From Erwinia aphidicola (lineage in GTDB: Bacteria > Pseudomonadota > Gammaproteobacteria > Enterobacterales > Enterobacteriaceae): 64,000 nucleotides of DNA. The DNA is taken from positions 1,240,001 through 1,304,000 of the forward strand of contig NZ_JAMKCQ010000001.1 of assembly GCF_024169515.1 (NCBI RefSeq), read 5' to 3'. The position numbers and the translations under genes were made by a program. The notes under the pieces were generated by a model, which was given only the letters and a program-made list of their open reading frames with translations, was not told where the DNA came from and did no database searches. How positions within the stretch are numbered: position 1 is the first letter of the stretch; every line of letters starts with the position of its first letter. Below, piece after piece: positions 25,958 to 36,319 of this stretch.

Positions 25958-26890
25958 TTAGCCAAACTCGCGCAGGCGATGCATCAGTTTCATCATTGGC
26001 GACATCTCATGCTGCTGACGATCTTGCGCCCCGGTCACCACGATGGTCGCGGTGGTCCCGGACGGATAGAGGTTGCCCGGCTGCTTATCAAGGTGAATAC
26101 GCACCGGGACACGCTGCGCCAGCCGCACCCATTCCAGGTCGGAGTCGACGGTGGCCATGCCCTTGCTGTCGACCGTGCTGCTGCTGTTGGTAACGCCCGC
26201 GGCAACGCTATCCACAGAGCCATACAGCACCGCATTGCTGCCCAGCGGCGTAATTTCCACACGGAAACCCGGGCGGATCCCATCCAGCTTGGTCTCTTCA
26301 AGGTAGGCCAGCACGTAGAAGGAGTCTTTTTTCACCAGTGCTACCGAGGTAGAACCACGGGTAATAAACTCACCGGTATAGACATTCAGGTTAGTGATCC
26401 AACCTGCGGATGGGGCTTTCACCACGGTGCGATCGAGGTCGATCTTCGCCAGGTCGCGCACGGCGACGGCTTTCGCCAGCTGATGTTCAGTGGTCTGGAA
26501 GTCGTTGTTTGCCTGGTCGATAGCCTCACGCGACATGGCGGAAACCCCGAGCTGGTTGCGGCGCGCCGCCTCGCGACGTTTTTCACTCAGCACCGCCTGA
26601 TAGTAGGCGACATCAGCCTGCGCTTCATCCAGCGCTTGCTGGTAGCGCGGCTGATCGATGGTGAACAGGACCTGGTCTTTAGCGACCAGCTGGTTATCAT
26701 GCACGCGCACATCGGTGATCAAACCGCTGACGTCAGGGGCGATTGCCACCACGTCGGCGGTAAATTTGGCATCACGCGTCCACGGCGATTCGGTATAGAA
26801 CACCCATACGCGGAAAATAAGGACAACGGCAACGATCACCAGCAGCAGGGTAATGGCGACGCGAGAAATTTTTCTTGTAAGTGCTTTCAC
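25958..26890 (-). CDS. aaeA: Aromatic carboxylic acid efflux membrane fusion protein AaeA
   Basis: 310 residues, starting with GTG (complement 26888-26890) just after the aaeX stop, with GAGG upstream. One N-terminal transmembrane segment (about 10-30), then a HlyD/EmrA-type periplasmic adaptor: lipoyl halves ([20 protein letters not shown] and [17 protein letters not shown]) around a coiled coil, and a C-terminal MHRLREFG as in E. coli. Links AaeB to the outer envelope. Confidence 0.96.
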   Translation of the reverse strand: MKALTRKISRVAITLLLVIVAVVLIFRVWVFYTESPWTRDAKFTADVVAIAPDVSGLITDVRVHDNQLVAKDQVLFTIDQPRYQQALDEAQADVAYYQAVLSEKRREAARRNQLGVSAMSREAIDQANNDFQTTEHQLAKAVAVRDLAKIDLDRTVVKAPSAGWITNLNVYTGEFITRGSTSVALVKKDSFYVLAYLEETKLDGIRPGFRVEITPLGSNAVLYGSVDSVAAGVTNSSSTVDSKGMATVDSDLEWVRLAQRVPVRIHLDKQPGNLYPSGTTATIVVTGAQDRQQHEMSPMMKLMHRLREFG

Positions 26891-26897
26891 TCAGACC

Positions 26898-27101
26898 TCA
26901 GACGAACAAACGGGATACCAGCCAGAACAGGCAGCAGTACAACGCAGTATTAAACAGTGCAGGGTGCCAGACCAGATCGTAAATTCCGGTCGGAGTCAGC
27001 AACCGTCGTACCAGCCAGAACAGCATCAGTGACACAATAATTTCAAAAAATATCGGTGGGAACGACAGCCCGAACACCACAATAACCGGAAGTACACTCA
27101 T
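26898..27101 (-). CDS. aaeX: AaeX small membrane protein
   Basis: 67 residues, two hydrophobic segments (about 5-30 and 45-65), DUF1656 family. First gene of aaeXAB, with AAGGAT 6 nt before the ATG. Starts [11 protein letters not shown], like E. coli AaeX. Its role in the pump is not established. Confidence 0.93.
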   Translation of the reverse strand: MSVLPVIVVFGLSFPPIFFEIIVSLMLFWLVRRLLTPTGIYDLVWHPALFNTALYCCLFWLVSRLFV

Positions 27102-27368
27102 CTTTTATCCTTGTTGATACTATGCCGGATAAATCTGCTGGCATAACGTTATCCCCTCCCGGTTTCAGGGCGGCTACGCGTGCGGGTAATGATGACCTGA
27201 CGAAGGGTGCGAATCAGAACCGATACTGAATGAATAATAGCGTATCCGGCAAGGAGCATTTAAAGGGATAGCGTTACGGAGCAGTAACCCAACAATGCTA
27301 TAGTAACGTGCCTGACTATAAGTAATCTACCAAATGTGATCTAAATCACTTTTAATCCAGGGTTAACA
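27102..27368. promoter_or_regulatory. Divergent aaeX/aaeR promoter region
   Basis: The 267-bp gap must contain both promoters and the AaeR operators. I can support only the CRP box near the aaeR end; no exact AaeR site is claimed. Confidence 0.5.
27332..27353. promoter_or_regulatory. Near-consensus CRP box before aaeR
   Basis: AAATGTGATCTAAATCAC followed by TTTT matches the CRP consensus in both half sites (TGTGA-N6-TCAC), differing mainly in the last bases. It ends 15 bp before the aaeR ATG. Confidence 0.75.
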
Positions 27369-28283
27369 ATGGAAAGACTCAAGGGCATGTCCGTCTTTGC
27401 CAAAGTCGTTGAAATGGGCTCATTTACCGCCGCGGCGCAGCATCTGCAGTTAAGCGTATCCGCAGTGAGTCAGACGGTTGCCCGGCTGGAAGATGAGCTG
27501 CAGGTCAAACTACTCAACCGCAGCACCCGCAGCATCGGCTTGACCGAGGCAGGTAAAATCTACTTCCAGGGCTGTCGCCGCATGCTTTCCGAAGCTCAGC
27601 AGGTGCATGAACAGCTGTGGGCATTTAATAACACCCCGATTGGCCTGCTGCGTATCGGCAGCTCCTCCACCATGGCGCAGAACCTGCTGGCACCCATGAC
27701 GGAAGAGATGCTGAAAGAGTATCCGGGGCTGACGGTGAATCTGGTAACCGGTATCCCGGCACCGGACCTGATTGCCGACGGGCTGGACCTGGTGATCCGC
27801 GTTGGCGCACTGCGGGACTCCAACCTGTTTTCGAAGCGCCTTGGCTCGATGCCGATGGTGGTCTGCGCGGCCAAAAGCTACTTGTTACAGCATGGCGTTC
27901 CGGAAAATCCTGCCGATATCAGCAACTTTTCGTGGCTGGAATACAGCGTGCGCCCGGACAACGATTTTGAGCTGACCTCACCGGAAGGTACCGCTATTCG
28001 CCTGTCGCCGCAGGGGCGCTTTGCCACTAATGATTCGCAAACGCTGATCCGCTGGCTTAAATCCGGAACCGGGATCGCCTATGTGCCGCTGATGTGGATT
28101 ATCGAAGAGATTAATGCCGGGGAGGTGGAAATTCTGTTCGCGCACTACCAGTCGGTGCCGCGCCCGGTGTATGCCGTGTACACGCAGAAGGACAAACTCC
28201 CGCTAAAGGTACAGGTGTGTATTAACCATCTGACCGAATATTTTGACAAGGTGGCGGAGATTTACCGCGAGTTTCGCAAATAG
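27369..28283 (+). CDS. aaeR: LysR-type regulator AaeR
   Basis: 304 residues. N-terminal winged helix (about 1-60) with SFTAAAQHLQLSVSAVSQTV and ARLEDELQVKLLNRSTR, then the substrate-binding domain. Transcribed divergently from aaeXAB, which the E. coli orthologue activates in response to aromatic carboxylic acids. C-terminus FDKVAEIYREFRK. The CRP box 15 bp upstream suggests catabolite control. Confidence 0.94.
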   Translation: MERLKGMSVFAKVVEMGSFTAAAQHLQLSVSAVSQTVARLEDELQVKLLNRSTRSIGLTEAGKIYFQGCRRMLSEAQQVHEQLWAFNNTPIGLLRIGSSSTMAQNLLAPMTEEMLKEYPGLTVNLVTGIPAPDLIADGLDLVIRVGALRDSNLFSKRLGSMPMVVCAAKSYLLQHGVPENPADISNFSWLEYSVRPDNDFELTSPEGTAIRLSPQGRFATNDSQTLIRWLKSGTGIAYVPLMWIIEEINAGEVEILFAHYQSVPRPVYAVYTQKDKLPLKVQVCINHLTEYFDKVAEIYREFRK

Positions 28284-28289
28284 TCCGCA

Positions 28290-28364
28290 GGGGCGACCGG
28301 AAAAAAGGGTCGCCCCCTCCGCAGGACTCAGTGATAGGGGGCGGACCTTTTTTCCGGTCCGCCC
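28290..28364. repeat. Pair of inverted hairpins with complementary loops between aaeR and tldD
   Basis: Hairpin 1: GGGGCGACC-GGAAAAAAG-GGTCGCCCC (28290-28316). Hairpin 2: GGGCGGACC-TTTTTTCC-GGTCCGCCC (28339-28364). Each is a 9-bp perfect stem, and the second is close to the reverse complement of the first, so the loops can pair. Located between convergent genes, probably a bidirectional transcription stop. Confidence 0.75.
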
Positions 28365-28368
28365 GATA

Positions 28369-29814
28369 TCATGCGGTGCCGCCGACGGTAAGTTTATCCA
28401 GCTTCAGCGTAGGCTGACCCACGCCAACCGGCAGGCTCTGCCCCTCTTTCCCACAGACGCCGACGCCTTTATCCAGCGCCAGATCGTTGCCGACCATCGA
28501 AATCTGCTGCATCGCTTCGATGCCGGAACCAATCAGCGTGGCACCTTTAACCGGCGTGGTCACTTTACCGTTCTCAATCAGATAGGCTTCTGAAGTGGAG
28601 AAAACGAATTTGCCGGAGGTGATATCGACCTGGCCGCCGCCGAAATTCGGCGCGTACAGGCCGTACTCTACGCTTTCAATGATATCCTGCGGCGTTGATT
28701 TACCCGCCAGCATATAGGTGTTGGTCATACGCGGCATCGGCAGGTGTGCGTAAGACTCGCGGCGACCGTTACCGGTTGGCGGCACCCCCATCAGGCGCGC
28801 ATTCAGTTTGTCCTGCATGTAGCCTTTCAGAATACCGTTCTCAATCAGGACGTTGTACTGCCCCGGCACGCCTTCATCATCAATCGCCAGCGAGCCACGC
28901 AGGCCATCGATGGTGCCATCATCCACGACGGTACACAGCTCGGAGGCGACCAGCTGGCCCATCTGACCACTGAACACCGAGGTACCGCGACGGTTAAAGT
29001 CGCCTTCCAACCCGTGACCGACCGCTTCGTGCAGCAGCACGCCCGGCCAGCCCGCACCGAGCACCACGGGGAACATCCCCGCCGGGGCCGCTACCGCATT
29101 CAGATTAACCAGCGCCATACGCACCGCTTCGCGCGCCCAGGCTTCGGCACGCATCTCACCGTTTTCATCGGCGAGGAAAAACTCATAGCCGAAACGGCCG
29201 CCGCCGCCGCTGGAGCCGCGCTCGCGTTTGCCGTTATCGTCAACCTGCACGCTGACCGACAGGCGCACTAGCGGGCGCACATCCGCTGCCAGCGTACCGT
29301 CGGTTGCCGCCACCAGCACCAGTTCATAGACGCCGGTAAGGCTGGCGGAGACTTCCTGCACGCGCTTATTGGCAGCACGCGCCGCATTATCGACGCGGTG
29401 CAGCAGCTCAATTTTCTCTTCACGCGTCAGGCTTTGCAGCGGGTCAAGCGCCGGGTAGAGCGGGCGGTTTGCCACCGCCCCGAGGGTGCGTGACTGGCCA
29501 TTACCCTGCTCGCGCACGATACTGCGTGCCGCCGTGGCGCTCTGATGCAGGGCATTCAGCGTCAGCTGATCGGCATAGGCGAAACCGGTTTTCTCACCGC
29601 TGATGGCGCGCACGCCCACGCCCTGATCGATATTGTAGGAGCCGTCTTTAATAATGCGGTCTTCCAGCACCCAGGATTCATGGTAGCTGGACTGAAAATA
29701 GAGGTCAGCGTAATCCAGCTTGCGCTCGGACAGCTGGCCGAGAATGGAAAAGAGGTCGCTTTGACTAATGTTGTTAGCAGTTAGTAACTGCTCACTTACC
29801 AGATTCAGAGTCAT
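28369..29814 (-). CDS. tldD: Metalloprotease subunit TldD
   Basis: 481 residues, as in E. coli. Contains the zinc motif HEAVGH (H262, E263, H267) followed by GLEGDF, and the conserved C-terminal [22 protein letters not shown] stretch ([20 protein letters not shown]). With TldE it forms a heterodimer that degrades small unfolded peptides and matures microcin B17. TldE is encoded elsewhere. Lies downstream of yhdP on the same strand. Confidence 0.97.
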   Translation of the reverse strand: MTLNLVSEQLLTANNISQSDLFSILGQLSERKLDYADLYFQSSYHESWVLEDRIIKDGSYNIDQGVGVRAISGEKTGFAYADQLTLNALHQSATAARSIVREQGNGQSRTLGAVANRPLYPALDPLQSLTREEKIELLHRVDNAARAANKRVQEVSASLTGVYELVLVAATDGTLAADVRPLVRLSVSVQVDDNGKRERGSSGGGGRFGYEFFLADENGEMRAEAWAREAVRMALVNLNAVAAPAGMFPVVLGAGWPGVLLHEAVGHGLEGDFNRRGTSVFSGQMGQLVASELCTVVDDGTIDGLRGSLAIDDEGVPGQYNVLIENGILKGYMQDKLNARLMGVPPTGNGRRESYAHLPMPRMTNTYMLAGKSTPQDIIESVEYGLYAPNFGGGQVDITSGKFVFSTSEAYLIENGKVTTPVKGATLIGSGIEAMQQISMVGNDLALDKGVGVCGKEGQSLPVGVGQPTLKLDKLTVGGTA

Positions 29815-29929
29815 GAATTCTCGCTTTGTATGGATGGGTCATAAAGGGCTGACCAGCATCGCTTTAGCCGGGTGATGTTTAATTTACGTTATGCTAACAG
29901 CCTGAGGCATTAGCGGGTCTACGTCAAAT

Positions 29930-32900
29930 TCACTTCCCGCTGTTTTCACGCGGCTTGCGCAGCACTTCGTCAATCTGCGGCTTATCGATTGGCCCACTGA
30001 TGTGGTAGCGCAGCACCGAAATTTTATTCCACAGTGGGCCGAGCACCTTACTGGCAGCAAACACGGCGGCACCGACGACCGGATTGACCGCAAAGGCCGT
30101 CGCCACGCCAACAGTGGCGGAGATTTCCGGCGCGACGGTGGCTTCCATATCGATGCGGCGTTTAACCAGGTCCACATTGCCTTTCATCGCGATGTCCGCT
30201 TCCAGCCCGTCCACCAGGAGATTATCCGTACGCATCATGCCATTTTCGATCCAGGCCGTGCCGTTGATCGAGTCAAACCAGAAGCCCTGGCTGAAGGTAT
30301 CGCTAAAGTCGAGGCGCAGCTTGCGTACCAGCGAATCAAAGCTCACCAGCCGCAGCAGCTGCCCGGCGCGCCCGGTGGAGACGTCGGCAATCTGTCCGGC
30401 GCCGAGGTGGGATTTTAGTACGCCGCTCAGCGTCTCTTCCGAAGGCTGCCACGGGGCAGAGCGCCAGTGCAGGTCATACTCGAGCCTGAACGGTGCATCG
30501 CGCAGTGGCGACGTAACGCCAAACCAGTTGGTGGCCTCATCGATTTTTTTACCGCTCAGCACGCCTTTCAGTGAGGTGCGCTGCTCGCCGGGCTTGTTGA
30601 CCCACTCACCATTGACCGTCAGGTGGGTATTGCCGCTGTCTATCAGGCCGTTGGCTAACGTCAGGGTATCGCCGGACGGCGTCAGCTCGGCTTTCATCAC
30701 GCCAAATTTCTGCCCGCGTAGCCAGCACTCATCGCAATTCAGGCGCAGTGCCGGCCAGCGGCTGAAGTTGATCGACGAGGCATCCTGCGGCAGCGGTACC
30801 GAGCCGCTACCTTTACTGTCCCACTGCGGGTTGTAATAAAGGTATTTCAGGTTAGCCAGCCACGGGCCATTTTTGGCAATCGCCAGCGATCCGTTAATCT
30901 CTTTGCCCTGTGCCTGTACCGTCATCTCGCCCCCCATTGCCTGGCTGAGAGTCGCCGTCAGATCCTGCCACTGCTGGCCCGCCAGCGTCAGTGTCGGGGT
31001 GTGCAGTTTAATATCGCCCGGCAGATACGCGCTGCCTGCCTGACCGCCCGCACCGCTACCAACACCAGCACCAGCACCGAGCAGCCCAATCCAGGCCTCA
31101 CCGTCCAGCGGCGGCAGGTTCAGCACCATGCCGCGCGTATCCGGCAGCGCAGGGGTGCGCTGGGTGTCATTCTCCCAGATGCCGCGCTCAACGCGCAGCT
31201 GTTTGCCCAGCAGCCAGTGGCTGTTAAAGCGATGGCGCTCACCGACCGCACCGCTCAAATTGAAGCCGTTGAGATTACCCTTTACCAGTACCTTCACCGG
31301 CATGGCGCTGCCGCCCTTCTTATCGAGCGGAGAAGGTAAGCGACTACTCACATTTTTCAGATCGCCGTCGACATTAACCTGGTAGTTAGCCCCGCCGCCG
31401 TGCGGTAAACTAATCAGCACGTTGCTGCGCCACGGCACGCTGCCGCCCAGCTTTTTGCGCGCGGCTTCAGGGATCTGCGCAATATTGCCCGGCTGCCAGT
31501 TTGCGTTGAGATCGACGCCTATCTGGTAATCTTTCTCGCCTTCCTGCGTATTAAAGCTGACGCCGATCGGTTGACCAAACAGGCGCGCCGTCATTGCATC
31601 ACTTTTCAGGTCACCATTATCGTAGGTAAAGCGGCCGGAAAGCTGCTCAAAGCGCGTTTCAATCGGTTTAACCAGCAGCGAGTTATTATTGAGGTTCACA
31701 TCGCCCGTGGCGCGCACCTGCTCGCCGTCCAGCGGGATATCAAGATGTAAGTGACCACTCACATTACCGCCAATTTGCAGCTCATCCAGCGCGCCGCCGA
31801 GTGAAGGCTTAAGCGGGGATTGATTGAAGTAGTCGCGGATCTGCGGCCCGCCGCCTTTGATATCGCCATCAACGATCAGCTTTTCCTGCAGATAGTCAGG
31901 GATCACCGCCGAGATATTGTGCCCGTCCACCTCGCCCAGCTTGATCTTCTCTGCCTTCATCCACAGGCCGTTGTTGGCGAAGTCGAGGTCAATATCAAGG
32001 TTTTCCAACGCGGGCCAGCCGGGCTCAAATTCGTAGGTGGCCTTGCGCAGCGGCACGGCCACTTCAAACATCCCTTCATTATGCTTGAACGGAAAATCCT
32101 GCGGGTTACCGGCAAACAGCAGGGTAGCGTTGCTGACCTGCCCGCCTTTCAGCGCGCCGGTAAGATAGTGCACCAGATTCTTGCCCATCAGCGGCTCAGG
32201 GAAGTAACGCCAGGCCTGGCTGGCATCGCTCAGGTTAATACCGGCGAGAATATTGAGGCGCGGCGGCTGCCCTTTTGGCTGCTGATAGCTGAAATCGCCG
32301 TGCGCCCACAGGGAGTTCGCCTGCACGTCGAGCTGCTGACCGGATAACGTCAGCCCCTGCTCGCCGTACTGCCAGTTAATCTTTCCGCTAGCCTGGTTAA
32401 TCTCCAGCGGCGCCCGGAACATCTCACCGTAAGGCAGCGAGGCCTGCTGAATGGCGAACGCCAGCTGCCCGTCGGCGACACTCCCGCTCAGTGAGCCGCT
32501 AAAATGCTCCATGCCCGGCAACAGCTCCCACTGCTGCCAGCTCAGATCCTGCCATTTCGCCTGGAAACGCGTACGCTCCGGCTGCTGCAGCGGCACATCG
32601 ACCGCCAGCGCCTGTAGCTGTCCGCGCGGCTGTATCGAACGCCAGTTATCCAGCAGCTGCGGTGAAAGTTTGGCGAAAAGCGGCACCAGCGGATCAAGAC
32701 GCTGCAGATCGAGGTCGGTGGCGCGCACGCGCAGTTCCGGCTGATGATCCGGCCCGGGCAGCAGGCTGTTTTCCGGCTGCCACATCAGGGAAAGCTGACC
32801 GTGCGGCCACGGCTGCCCGTCGGTAATAAAGCGCGTCTGCGGGATAGAGAGGTTCCACCCGCTGTTGAAACGGCTGATATGCGCGGTCAGGTTATCAACG

Positions 32901-33742
32901 CTGAGATGGTGCGACTGCCGATCGCCCTGCCAGTTCGCGCCCCCCTTCTTCAGCCAGACATCGCCATCGTGCACTTCGCCATTTTTCACGCTCATCCACG
33001 CCGCCAGGCTGAAGCGCGCGCTGTCGAGGCTGGTGTTATCGCGCATCCACTGGCCCAGCCACGGCTTCACATCGACGTCATCGGCCTGCATCCACACGCG
33101 GCCGGTGTCCAGATAGCCGTTGCTGTCGCTAAGATCGAGGCGTACCTGCACCACCCCGTGCTGCCCGGTAAAGCTGGAAAGGCTGACCAGTCCTTCCGCG
33201 CGGTGACGGGTTTTCTCATTCAGCCAGGTCAGCTGAGGGATCGCCAGTTCGGCACGCTGGCCGGAGGGCGTGACAAAGCTGATTTCGCTGTCGCGCAGAT
33301 CAAAATGGTCAAACTGGCGCAGGAACAGGTCGTTGAGCTGCTCTACCTGAATGTTGGATTTGCCATTGTCGCCGGAGCTGAGCGGGGTATTGGTGACCAG
33401 ATGGAACTGCCAGAAGGTCAGGTCACGAAACTGCCAGCGCAGGTGCAGTAGAGACTGCCAGACGTCGAGCGCCAGCGTCACGCGCTGAATTTTCAGTTCG
33501 CCACCGTCGGGCAATCCGGCCTGAATGTCTTTAATCTCAAGGCGCGGGCCGTAGTTTTCCCAGCTGCCTTCTAAAGAGCTGGCCTGCACCGGCACGCCGG
33601 TGGCGGAGGAGATATGTTCAAGGACAGGCGTGCGCCAGCCGTTGAGGTGAGGCATCAGCAGGCGTAAGCCACTGACCAGTAGCGCAGTCACCACGACTAA
33701 CGTTGCGCCCGTCAGTAGCAAAATCCTCGGCAATCGCCTCAC
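29930..33742 (-). CDS. yhdP: YhdP, AsmA-like intermembrane lipid transfer protein
   Basis: 1270 residues (1266 in E. coli). One N-terminal transmembrane helix (about 7-28), then a very long periplasmic chain of beta-rich repeats, ending in the conserved AsmA C-terminal block VAPEISATVGVATAFAVNPV. Members bridge the inner and outer membrane and, with TamB and YdbH, carry phospholipids outward. A glycine-rich low-complexity stretch (GAGAGVGSGAGGQAG) near residue 890 is more extended than in E. coli. Between rng and tldD as in E. coli. Confidence 0.96.
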   Translation of the reverse strand: MRRLPRILLLTGATLVVVTALLVSGLRLLMPHLNGWRTPVLEHISSATGVPVQASSLEGSWENYGPRLEIKDIQAGLPDGGELKIQRVTLALDVWQSLLHLRWQFRDLTFWQFHLVTNTPLSSGDNGKSNIQVEQLNDLFLRQFDHFDLRDSEISFVTPSGQRAELAIPQLTWLNEKTRHRAEGLVSLSSFTGQHGVVQVRLDLSDSNGYLDTGRVWMQADDVDVKPWLGQWMRDNTSLDSARFSLAAWMSVKNGEVHDGDVWLKKGGANWQGDRQSHHLSVDNLTAHISRFNSGWNLSIPQTRFITDGQPWPHGQLSLMWQPENSLLPGPDHQPELRVRATDLDLQRLDPLVPLFAKLSPQLLDNWRSIQPRGQLQALAVDVPLQQPERTRFQAKWQDLSWQQWELLPGMEHFSGSLSGSVADGQLAFAIQQASLPYGEMFRAPLEINQASGKINWQYGEQGLTLSGQQLDVQANSLWAHGDFSYQQPKGQPPRLNILAGINLSDASQAWRYFPEPLMGKNLVHYLTGALKGGQVSNATLLFAGNPQDFPFKHNEGMFEVAVPLRKATYEFEPGWPALENLDIDLDFANNGLWMKAEKIKLGEVDGHNISAVIPDYLQEKLIVDGDIKGGGPQIRDYFNQSPLKPSLGGALDELQIGGNVSGHLHLDIPLDGEQVRATGDVNLNNNSLLVKPIETRFEQLSGRFTYDNGDLKSDAMTARLFGQPIGVSFNTQEGEKDYQIGVDLNANWQPGNIAQIPEAARKKLGGSVPWRSNVLISLPHGGGANYQVNVDGDLKNVSSRLPSPLDKKGGSAMPVKVLVKGNLNGFNLSGAVGERHRFNSHWLLGKQLRVERGIWENDTQRTPALPDTRGMVLNLPPLDGEAWIGLLGAGAGVGSGAGGQAGSAYLPGDIKLHTPTLTLAGQQWQDLTATLSQAMGGEMTVQAQGKEINGSLAIAKNGPWLANLKYLYYNPQWDSKGSGSVPLPQDASSINFSRWPALRLNCDECWLRGQKFGVMKAELTPSGDTLTLANGLIDSGNTHLTVNGEWVNKPGEQRTSLKGVLSGKKIDEATNWFGVTSPLRDAPFRLEYDLHWRSAPWQPSEETLSGVLKSHLGAGQIADVSTGRAGQLLRLVSFDSLVRKLRLDFSDTFSQGFWFDSINGTAWIENGMMRTDNLLVDGLEADIAMKGNVDLVKRRIDMEATVAPEISATVGVATAFAVNPVVGAAVFAASKVLGPLWNKISVLRYHISGPIDKPQIDEVLRKPRENSGK

Positions 33743-33768
33743 ATACCTCTCCTTGTCACAGCCTGAAT

Positions 33769-35238
33769 CTACATCATCACCACGTCAAACTGCTCCTGGG
33801 TATAGAGCGGTTCAACCTGGACTTTAACCTGTTTGCCGACAAATATTTCCACTTCCGCCAGCGCGTGCGACTCCTCACTTTTCAGCGCTTCGCCGACCGC
33901 GGGAGAAGCATAGACCAGGAAACGATCGGAGTCATAGGCATGATGCACCCTGACGATTTCACGCATGATCTCGTAACATACCGTTTCCACGGTTTTCAGC
34001 GTGCCGCGACCTTTGCATACCGGGCAATCCTGACACAATACATGCTCAATACTTTCACGGGTGCGTTTGCGCGTCATCTCCACCAGCCCGAGCTGGGAGA
34101 AGCCATTGACCCCGGTTTTCACCCGATCTTTACTCAGCGCCTGGTCGAGCGAGTGCAGCACGCGGCGGCGGTGATCTTCATTATTCATGTCGATAAAGTC
34201 GATAATGATAATCCCGCCCAGATTGCGCAGGCGCAGCTGGCGGGCAATCGCCTGCGTCGCTTCAATATTGGTATTGAAAATGGTCTCTTCGAGATTGCGA
34301 TGGCCGACAAAAGCGCCAGTATTGATATCGATGGTGGTCATCGCTTCGGTCTGGTCGATGATCAGGTAGCCGCCGGATTTCAGCTCAACCTTACGGTCGA
34401 GAGAACGCTGGATCTCGTTTTCCACATCAAACAGATCGAAGATGGGCTGCTTGCCGGTGTACAGCTCCAGCTTAGCGGTCATCTCCGGGATATATTCACC
34501 GGTAAATTCCACCAGATGTTCGAAGGTCAGACGTGAGTCGATGCGGATGCGGTCAAGCGCAGCCCCGGCGAAGTCACGCAGGATGCGCTGCGACAGGGCA
34601 ACTTCTCCATACAGGCGGCAGCGCGTCTGGTTGCGCTTCTTACGCTCAATCACCTTGGTCCACAGCCGCTTCAGGAACGCTGCGTCGGAGGCCAGCTCAT
34701 CTTCACCCACGCCTTCGGCGGCGGTACGGATAATGTAGCCGCCCAGTTCGTCGCAGTAACCTGCAACCACGGCCTTCAGGCGGTCACGCTCGGCTTCGCT
34801 CTCGATGCGCTGCGATACGCCGACGTGCGATGCACCCGGCATAAATACCAGATAGCGCGAAGGCAGGGTAATATCGGTGGTCAGACGCGCGCCTTTGGTG
34901 CCGAGGGGATCCTTCACCACCTGCACCATCAGGTCCTGGCCCTGACGCACCAGCTCGGAGATATCGCGCACGATAAAGTTTTTCTTTTCGTCACGCGCCA
35001 CGCATTCGGTGTGCGGCATAATATCGGAAGCGTGCAGGAACGCGGCTTTTTCCAGGCCGATATCGACAAACGCTGCCTGCATTCCCGGCAGTACCCGGCT
35101 GACGCGGCCCTTGTAGATGTTACCTACGATACCGCGGCGCGCTTCACGCTCAATGTGGATCTCCTGCAGGATCCCGCCATCAATATAGGCAACGCGGGTT
35201 TCTGACGGGGTAATATTTACCAGCAGTTCAGCTGTCAT
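33769..35238 (-). CDS. rng: Ribonuclease G
   Basis: 489 residues, the usual length. S1 RNA-binding domain (about 35-125; [20 protein letters not shown]), a catalytic DNase I-like domain with [11 protein letters not shown] and IIIIDFIDM carrying the magnesium-binding aspartates, and the zinc-link cysteines [11 protein letters not shown]. Matures the 5' end of 16S rRNA and degrades some mRNAs. Overlaps maf by 11 bp. Confidence 0.98.
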   Translation of the reverse strand: MTAELLVNITPSETRVAYIDGGILQEIHIEREARRGIVGNIYKGRVSRVLPGMQAAFVDIGLEKAAFLHASDIMPHTECVARDEKKNFIVRDISELVRQGQDLMVQVVKDPLGTKGARLTTDITLPSRYLVFMPGASHVGVSQRIESEAERDRLKAVVAGYCDELGGYIIRTAAEGVGEDELASDAAFLKRLWTKVIERKKRNQTRCRLYGEVALSQRILRDFAGAALDRIRIDSRLTFEHLVEFTGEYIPEMTAKLELYTGKQPIFDLFDVENEIQRSLDRKVELKSGGYLIIDQTEAMTTIDINTGAFVGHRNLEETIFNTNIEATQAIARQLRLRNLGGIIIIDFIDMNNEDHRRRVLHSLDQALSKDRVKTGVNGFSQLGLVEMTRKRTRESIEHVLCQDCPVCKGRGTLKTVETVCYEIMREIVRVHHAYDSDRFLVYASPAVGEALKSEESHALAEVEIFVGKQVKVQVEPLYTQEQFDVVMM

Positions 35239-35821
35239 CTTGACCTCTCACTTCACGCAGCGACTGAAAATGGCTGAACAGCTCGGCGGTTTCCACCAGT
35301 GGCAGCCCAACGACCGCGTGATAGCTTCCATTAATTTTTCTGACAAAGTTGCCGCCCAGTCCCTGAATACCGTATGCCCCGGCTTTGTCCATCGGTTCAC
35401 CGCTGGCAACATAGCTGGCAATATCTTCGGCCGTGAGCGCGCGGAAAGTGACGTCAGTGATCACCAGGCAATCCAGCGTTTGCTGACGGTCTGCCAGCGC
35501 AACGGCGGTCATAACCTGATGCGTCTGGCCGGAGAGCTTCGCCAGCATCGCGCCTGCGGCGGCCGTATCGACCGGCTTCTCCAGCACTTCATTATTCAGT
35601 ACCACGATGGTATCCGCCCCCAGCACCGGCAGATCCTGTGCCGCCACGGCGACACCCGCCTGCGCTTTATCATGGGCGAGTCGGCGGACATACTGCTGCG
35701 CCGTTTCGCCGTCATGCCGCTGCTCTTCCACCTCGGTGGCGAGGCGTTCAAATGACAGGCCAAGCTGAGTCAGCAGTTCACGACGACGGGGGGAGCCAGA
35801 AGCCAGATACAGGGATACCAT
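35228..35821 (-). CDS. yhdE: dTTP/UTP pyrophosphatase, Maf family (YhdE)
   Basis: 197 residues. Begins [14 protein letters not shown], the Maf nucleotide-binding signature, with the catalytic [17 protein letters not shown] stretch and the late [11 protein letters not shown] motif. A house-cleaning nucleotide pyrophosphatase acting on dTTP, UTP and related nucleotides. Overlaps rng and follows mreD by 9 bp, as in the E. coli mre region. Confidence 0.96.
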   Translation of the reverse strand: MVSLYLASGSPRRRELLTQLGLSFERLATEVEEQRHDGETAQQYVRRLAHDKAQAGVAVAAQDLPVLGADTIVVLNNEVLEKPVDTAAAGAMLAKLSGQTHQVMTAVALADRQQTLDCLVITDVTFRALTAEDIASYVASGEPMDKAGAYGIQGLGGNFVRKINGSYHAVVGLPLVETAELFSHFQSLREVRGQDDS

Positions 35822-35830
35822 AATTGTCCT

Positions 35831-36319
35831 TTATTGTACGGCGAACTGGCGGCGAATCTTTCTCATCAGTAAGAACAACCACGGCCAGAGTACACCGTCG
35901 ACGACGCTGCTCCAGAATATTTCCGGGCGAAAAGAGACATTAATCACTAAAAACTCTGCCCAGAAAACAACAACATCCATCGCCAGCGACAGCACCATCA
36001 CCATCAGTGCCTGCTGCCACAGCGCCAGATTGCGGAACAGCTGGAATTTGAATGCCACCAGGTATGCGACGATGCTCAGCGCCAGTGCACGCACGCCGAG
36101 GGTCGAACCGGAGATGAGATCCATTATAGATCCCATCACGAAGCCGGTACCGACATTCACGCGGTGCGGCAGCGCCAGCGTCCAGTAAATGAGGATCAGC
36201 AGCAGCCAGGAGGGCCGGAACATATAGAACTGTTCCGGCCACGGCATAATTTGCAGCACCAGCGCGACCAGGAAGGAGAGCCAGATGACCCAGCGCCCCT
36301 GACTGCGATAGCGACTCAA
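35831..36319 (-). CDS. mreD: Rod shape-determining protein MreD
   Basis: 162 residues with about five transmembrane segments, beginning with a TTG codon at complement 36317-36319 that overlaps the mreC stop. Sequence [19 protein letters not shown] and [16 protein letters not shown] are near-identical to E. coli. Part of the elongasome with MreB, MreC, RodZ, RodA and PBP2. TTG start is unusual but the coupling fits low expression. Confidence 0.96.
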   Translation of the reverse strand: MSRYRSQGRWVIWLSFLVALVLQIMPWPEQFYMFRPSWLLLILIYWTLALPHRVNVGTGFVMGSIMDLISGSTLGVRALALSIVAYLVAFKFQLFRNLALWQQALMVMVLSLAMDVVVFWAEFLVINVSFRPEIFWSSVVDGVLWPWLFLLMRKIRRQFAVQ

